Under the pieces are notes generated by a model, which was not told where the DNA came from, did no database searches, and saw only the letters and a program-made list of their open reading frames with translations. A stretch of DNA of 64,000 nt from Amoebidium appalachense (Eukaryota > Ichthyosporea): assembly GCA_963693365.1 (NCBI GenBank), contig CAVNZM010000012.1:4340001-4404000 (forward strand), read 5' to 3'. Every line of letters starts with the position of its first letter. The first letter of the stretch is position 1. The translations under genes and the position numbers were made by a program. Below, piece by piece: positions 54,974 through 64,000 of the stretch.

Positions 54974-55600
54974 GGGGGGGGGGGGGGGGATGCACACAAA
55001 CTTAGCCATGAGAACAACAGAGAAACTGTTCAGATGCTAAAACGATCATGCCAGAACGTGTCACTTCCATGTATCTCTGCATTTTCCGGCGGTGAATTGC
55101 AAGTCAACCGACAGAGACAACGGCACACAATATCACAGTCTGGCCAGGGGTAGCGGATTCCACCGACCCCATGTAGATACAAACAAACTGGATGTTCTAT
55201 TCACTGTATATCTTTTTTGTTTATTTTTCTTTACTTTTTTCCAAAAACAAGCTTGTGACTGCAGCAGAACAACAATACGCGGAAACTATGTCCCAGTTTA
55301 GGCACCCCTACATATTCACTTGCCCCCGACAGCCAAAACACTAGATCTCACGTGATCTTGGCCCCTATACAAAATTGAAACAAATACCTCCCCCCCCCCC
55401 CCCCCCCCCCCGGGGGGGGGGGGCCTTCCTGCCAGGCACCTGAATGTGCAGCCACAATAATAATAAAAAACTTTGGCAATCAATAAAGAGGAGAATGAGG
55501 CAAGGGTTGTAAATCAGATTGGGGCAGAAAGGTGGGAGGTGGGGTGGGGGGAGGGGGGGGGGAGGGAGAGAGAGGAGGGGGGGGGGGGAGGGGGGGGGAG

Positions 55601-55668
<68 letters not shown>

Positions 55669-55704
55669 AAGCCTAGAGAGTCAGAGAGATAGCTCCCTCT
55701 CTCT

Positions 55705-55781
<77 letters not shown>

Positions 55782-56494
55782 TGTGTGTGTGTTGTGTGTG
55801 CATGTGCGCACAAGCACACACACACACCGTGCATGCGCATGAGCAACCGCTATTTGCGTGCATGCGCAAAAACATGCCAAGAAAACAAAGAAGACCGAAG
55901 GACACAAAGAAAACATTCGGCCATGAAAACTCTGAGACGTGCATAAAATGAGTATTCCTAGATAAGGATTACGATGTTAATTAAAGTTGGCAGACCAGAA
56001 TTATGATATGATATTTCCTTCCTGAAGTGCCGACAAAAGAACACTCCGAAACACGTATAACTTCTCTGATACCATACCCTAAGAGAGAGAAGAACGACAA
56101 AAAAACCGAACTCCGAAATATGAAGCTTTTCTATGAAAAGGAAACTGCAAGATATCCCCTTATCCAACATAACCATCTATCCGCACACACACACACACAC
56201 ACGAAATCCCACACCCTTCAACTCGTAGCCACTCCTCTCACCCCCCAATCGTCCTCGTGCCGAACCCACCGAGTTTGTTGCCACCACAGCACCGCTAGCT
56301 CATGGACCATGTGGGTGTGGTGGCTGCCTGCGCCTGTAAGGTGGATTGGAGGTGGGTGGGTGCGTAAGCTGAGTTGGAGGGGTGGGAAGGTGTGTGGATG
56401 GACGGGGGTGTTAATGTGCATGTGTGTTTGTGTGCGTGTGTGTGTGCTTGAATGTGTGTGTGTGTGTGTGTGTGCGCGCGCGGGTAGTTATCTT
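52911..56494. other. Intergenic region, no supported gene
   Basis: The first 1.3 kb is ordinary sequence with a two-unit 27-bp direct repeat near 53415-53470 (ACACCGGRTTYACAGGATAT). After 54390 it is dominated by G runs (54397-54431, 54930-54989), T and C runs, (GA)n at 55606-55660 and (GT)n at 55710-55800. Long ORFs here are low-complexity artefacts. Confidence 0.5.
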
Positions 56495-58062
<1,568 letters not shown>

Positions 58063-58537
58063 GATGATAACATGGCAAGACTAAAAAAGCCAATTATCAA
58101 GTTCACATAACGGTGAAGAATACGATGTTCGTGCAAGCATGATCGTCGAGGAATAAGCACTAATCTAAAGCTACGCAGTCTACTCTCAAACTTAGTTAGG
58201 CCCGGCCCGAGCAACCGTGGGTGCTAGATACACAAGATGTGACATTTGGCCAATCATGAGTCAGTAAACTATCATACAGAACCTGAACACCTCGTAAATC
58301 ACCCTTCGATTCGCGTACTACGATTACATGGTAGATCTAAGCTAACACTAGTGTATTCTGCGTTCAGGTGGCATTCCCTCAGTGTACAAGAACCAATCAC
58401 AAACACTAATTTAAATGATAAAACTTTATGTCTAATTCGCATTTTCTAAGTTCATGCCGTATTTTCACCAACACCTACCAACCCCCCCAACAAAACCCCT
58501 CACCCATTTCAATCTCAATACCCGTGCCGCTCCCCCA

Positions 58538-62916
<4,379 letters not shown>

Positions 62917-64000
62917 CTGTAAAAGGGTTTTTTTATTTATTTTTTATTTATTTTTTATTTTAATTTTTTTTTTTGGGGGGGGGGGGGATGTATGCGTTAG
63001 AATGTTGTAAATATGGAGGAGACAACAAAGAGCAACAACAAAACGTCACAAATGTGGGAAACCCAAAATCAAGCTATTTAAGCGTGCAGGCCGAAGATAC
63101 TTGAACAGAGCCCATCATCAGGGGGGTTCCTATGCCTCCACAAAAGCATGGGTTTCGACTCTTTAACCTCTCGGAGAGAGGGGGGGAGAGGGGGGAGGGG
63201 GGCGGGGGGAGGGAGGGGAGGGAGGGAGAGGGAAGAAGGAAGGAGGGGGGAGGAGAGAGGCAGGGGGGGGGGGGGGAGAGGGGGTTTAGGAGGTTTTACA
63301 GGGGGTGTTACAAGTACGAAGTACACGTGAATTGTGTTACGGAGTATGACGTATATATTCACGACGGTCAACAGATCTAGATAGCCTGGTTTGCCCCCCC
63401 CCCCCCCCCCCCCCCCCCCTTCTTCTCAAAAGGAGCACGTAAAAAAGTATGCATGAAAAGCATAAAAAGAGAGTCCATTCCCAGAAAAAAAAACTTGGGG
63501 GGGAGGAAGAAGGGATGTTGGTAGATGCACTAGCGACGCGGAAACCATTTAGGTAAAGGCATGTTCTAACAGCAAAACCATAGAAAAAAGATGAAAATCG
63601 CACACCCACAGCATTGCCCATCATGCCTCCACATAAATATGTGTATATTTTCGCGGGGACAGAGAGGGGGAGGGGGGAGGGGGGAGGGAGGATAATTCAG
63701 GAATATTAAAGGCAAACAAGATGATTCCAGGACACATACCTAGCACTCTTTCCATTTGCGCACACAACAAACACTTCATCCTTCTCCAAACACCACACAC
63801 GTACACCCACACCGACCCAAACACCCTCTGGTGCCATATGAGTCCACCAACACTAGCACCCAGACACACACACCCTCCCATATTCCACAAACCCTACTGT
63901 TCCACTCTATGCGCACACCTGCCAGCCACGACCACCCTTTACTAATACACATACACACACACACACCCCTCCCCCCCCCTCCCCCCCCCCCCCCCCCCCC
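62917..64000. other. Right-edge region upstream of the transporter exons
   Basis: Presumed intron of the transporter. It holds a family B repeat (62987-63070), a family A fragment (63103-63126), AG-rich sequence and a C run at the window end. A good minus-strand donor (GTGCTAG|GTATGT, about 63737) lies here, but the sequence before it does not look like a transporter helix, so I do not call an exon. Confidence 0.4.

Overview
This is nuclear DNA from a eukaryote. It has intron-dense genes with GT-AG introns, conserved eukaryotic nucleolar and cohesin proteins, and very abundant simple repeats: (CA/GT)n, (GA)n, and C or G runs of 20 to 68 bases. The sequence alone does not fix the lineage. The cohesin subunit resembles that of animals and their relatives, and a secreted chitinase has a CBM1-like module with Thr-rich linkers, so a microbial eukaryote such as a protist or a fungus-like organism is my best guess. 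All exon models were built by eye from reading frame, splice sites, phase and family resemblance.

Layout. 387-7170 (-): the 5' seven exons of NOC3, a nucleolar ribosome-biogenesis factor, cut by the left edge. 7944-9719 (-): a complete four-exon HD-superfamily phosphohydrolase. 9720-10734: a shared divergent promoter with opposed CCAAT boxes and two E2F-type sites. 10735-33813 (+): the cohesin subunit SCC3/STAG, 28 exons spread over 23 kb for about 1,295 codons, with introns full of microsatellites and partial copies of its own splice junctions. 33.8-50 kb: repeat-rich sequence with less certain genes, namely a Thr-rich exon-intron gene on the minus strand (37.0-41.7 kb), a small ORF at 44.66 kb, and a plus-strand gene at 48.0-49.8 kb. 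50044-52800 (-): an intronless secreted GH18 chitinase. 52.9-58.1 kb: repeats, including a 515-bp tandem duplication, and candidate exons. 58538-62916 (-): the C-terminal two thirds of a sugar-porter MFS transporter whose N-terminal exons lie past the right edge.

The most notable finding is a family of three short elements (7753, 42099, 43556). They share imperfect terminal inverted repeats, and each is flanked by an 11-bp target-site duplication (perfect in two copies, one mismatch in the third). This is the signature of non-autonomous Mutator-like (MULE) elements. The second theme is that repeats and splice sites are physically coupled in the SCC3 gene: decoy acceptor arrays, copied donor junctions, and (CA)n tracts that run straight into the acceptor AG. 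A third is a dispersed repeat that ends in poly(C), which may account for some of the homopolymer runs.

Functionally, NOC3 and SCC3 are housekeeping growth and cell-cycle genes, and the E2F-type promoter of SCC3 fits S-phase expression. The chitinase and sugar transporter suggest extracellular polymer digestion and sugar uptake, but nothing shows they are co-regulated.
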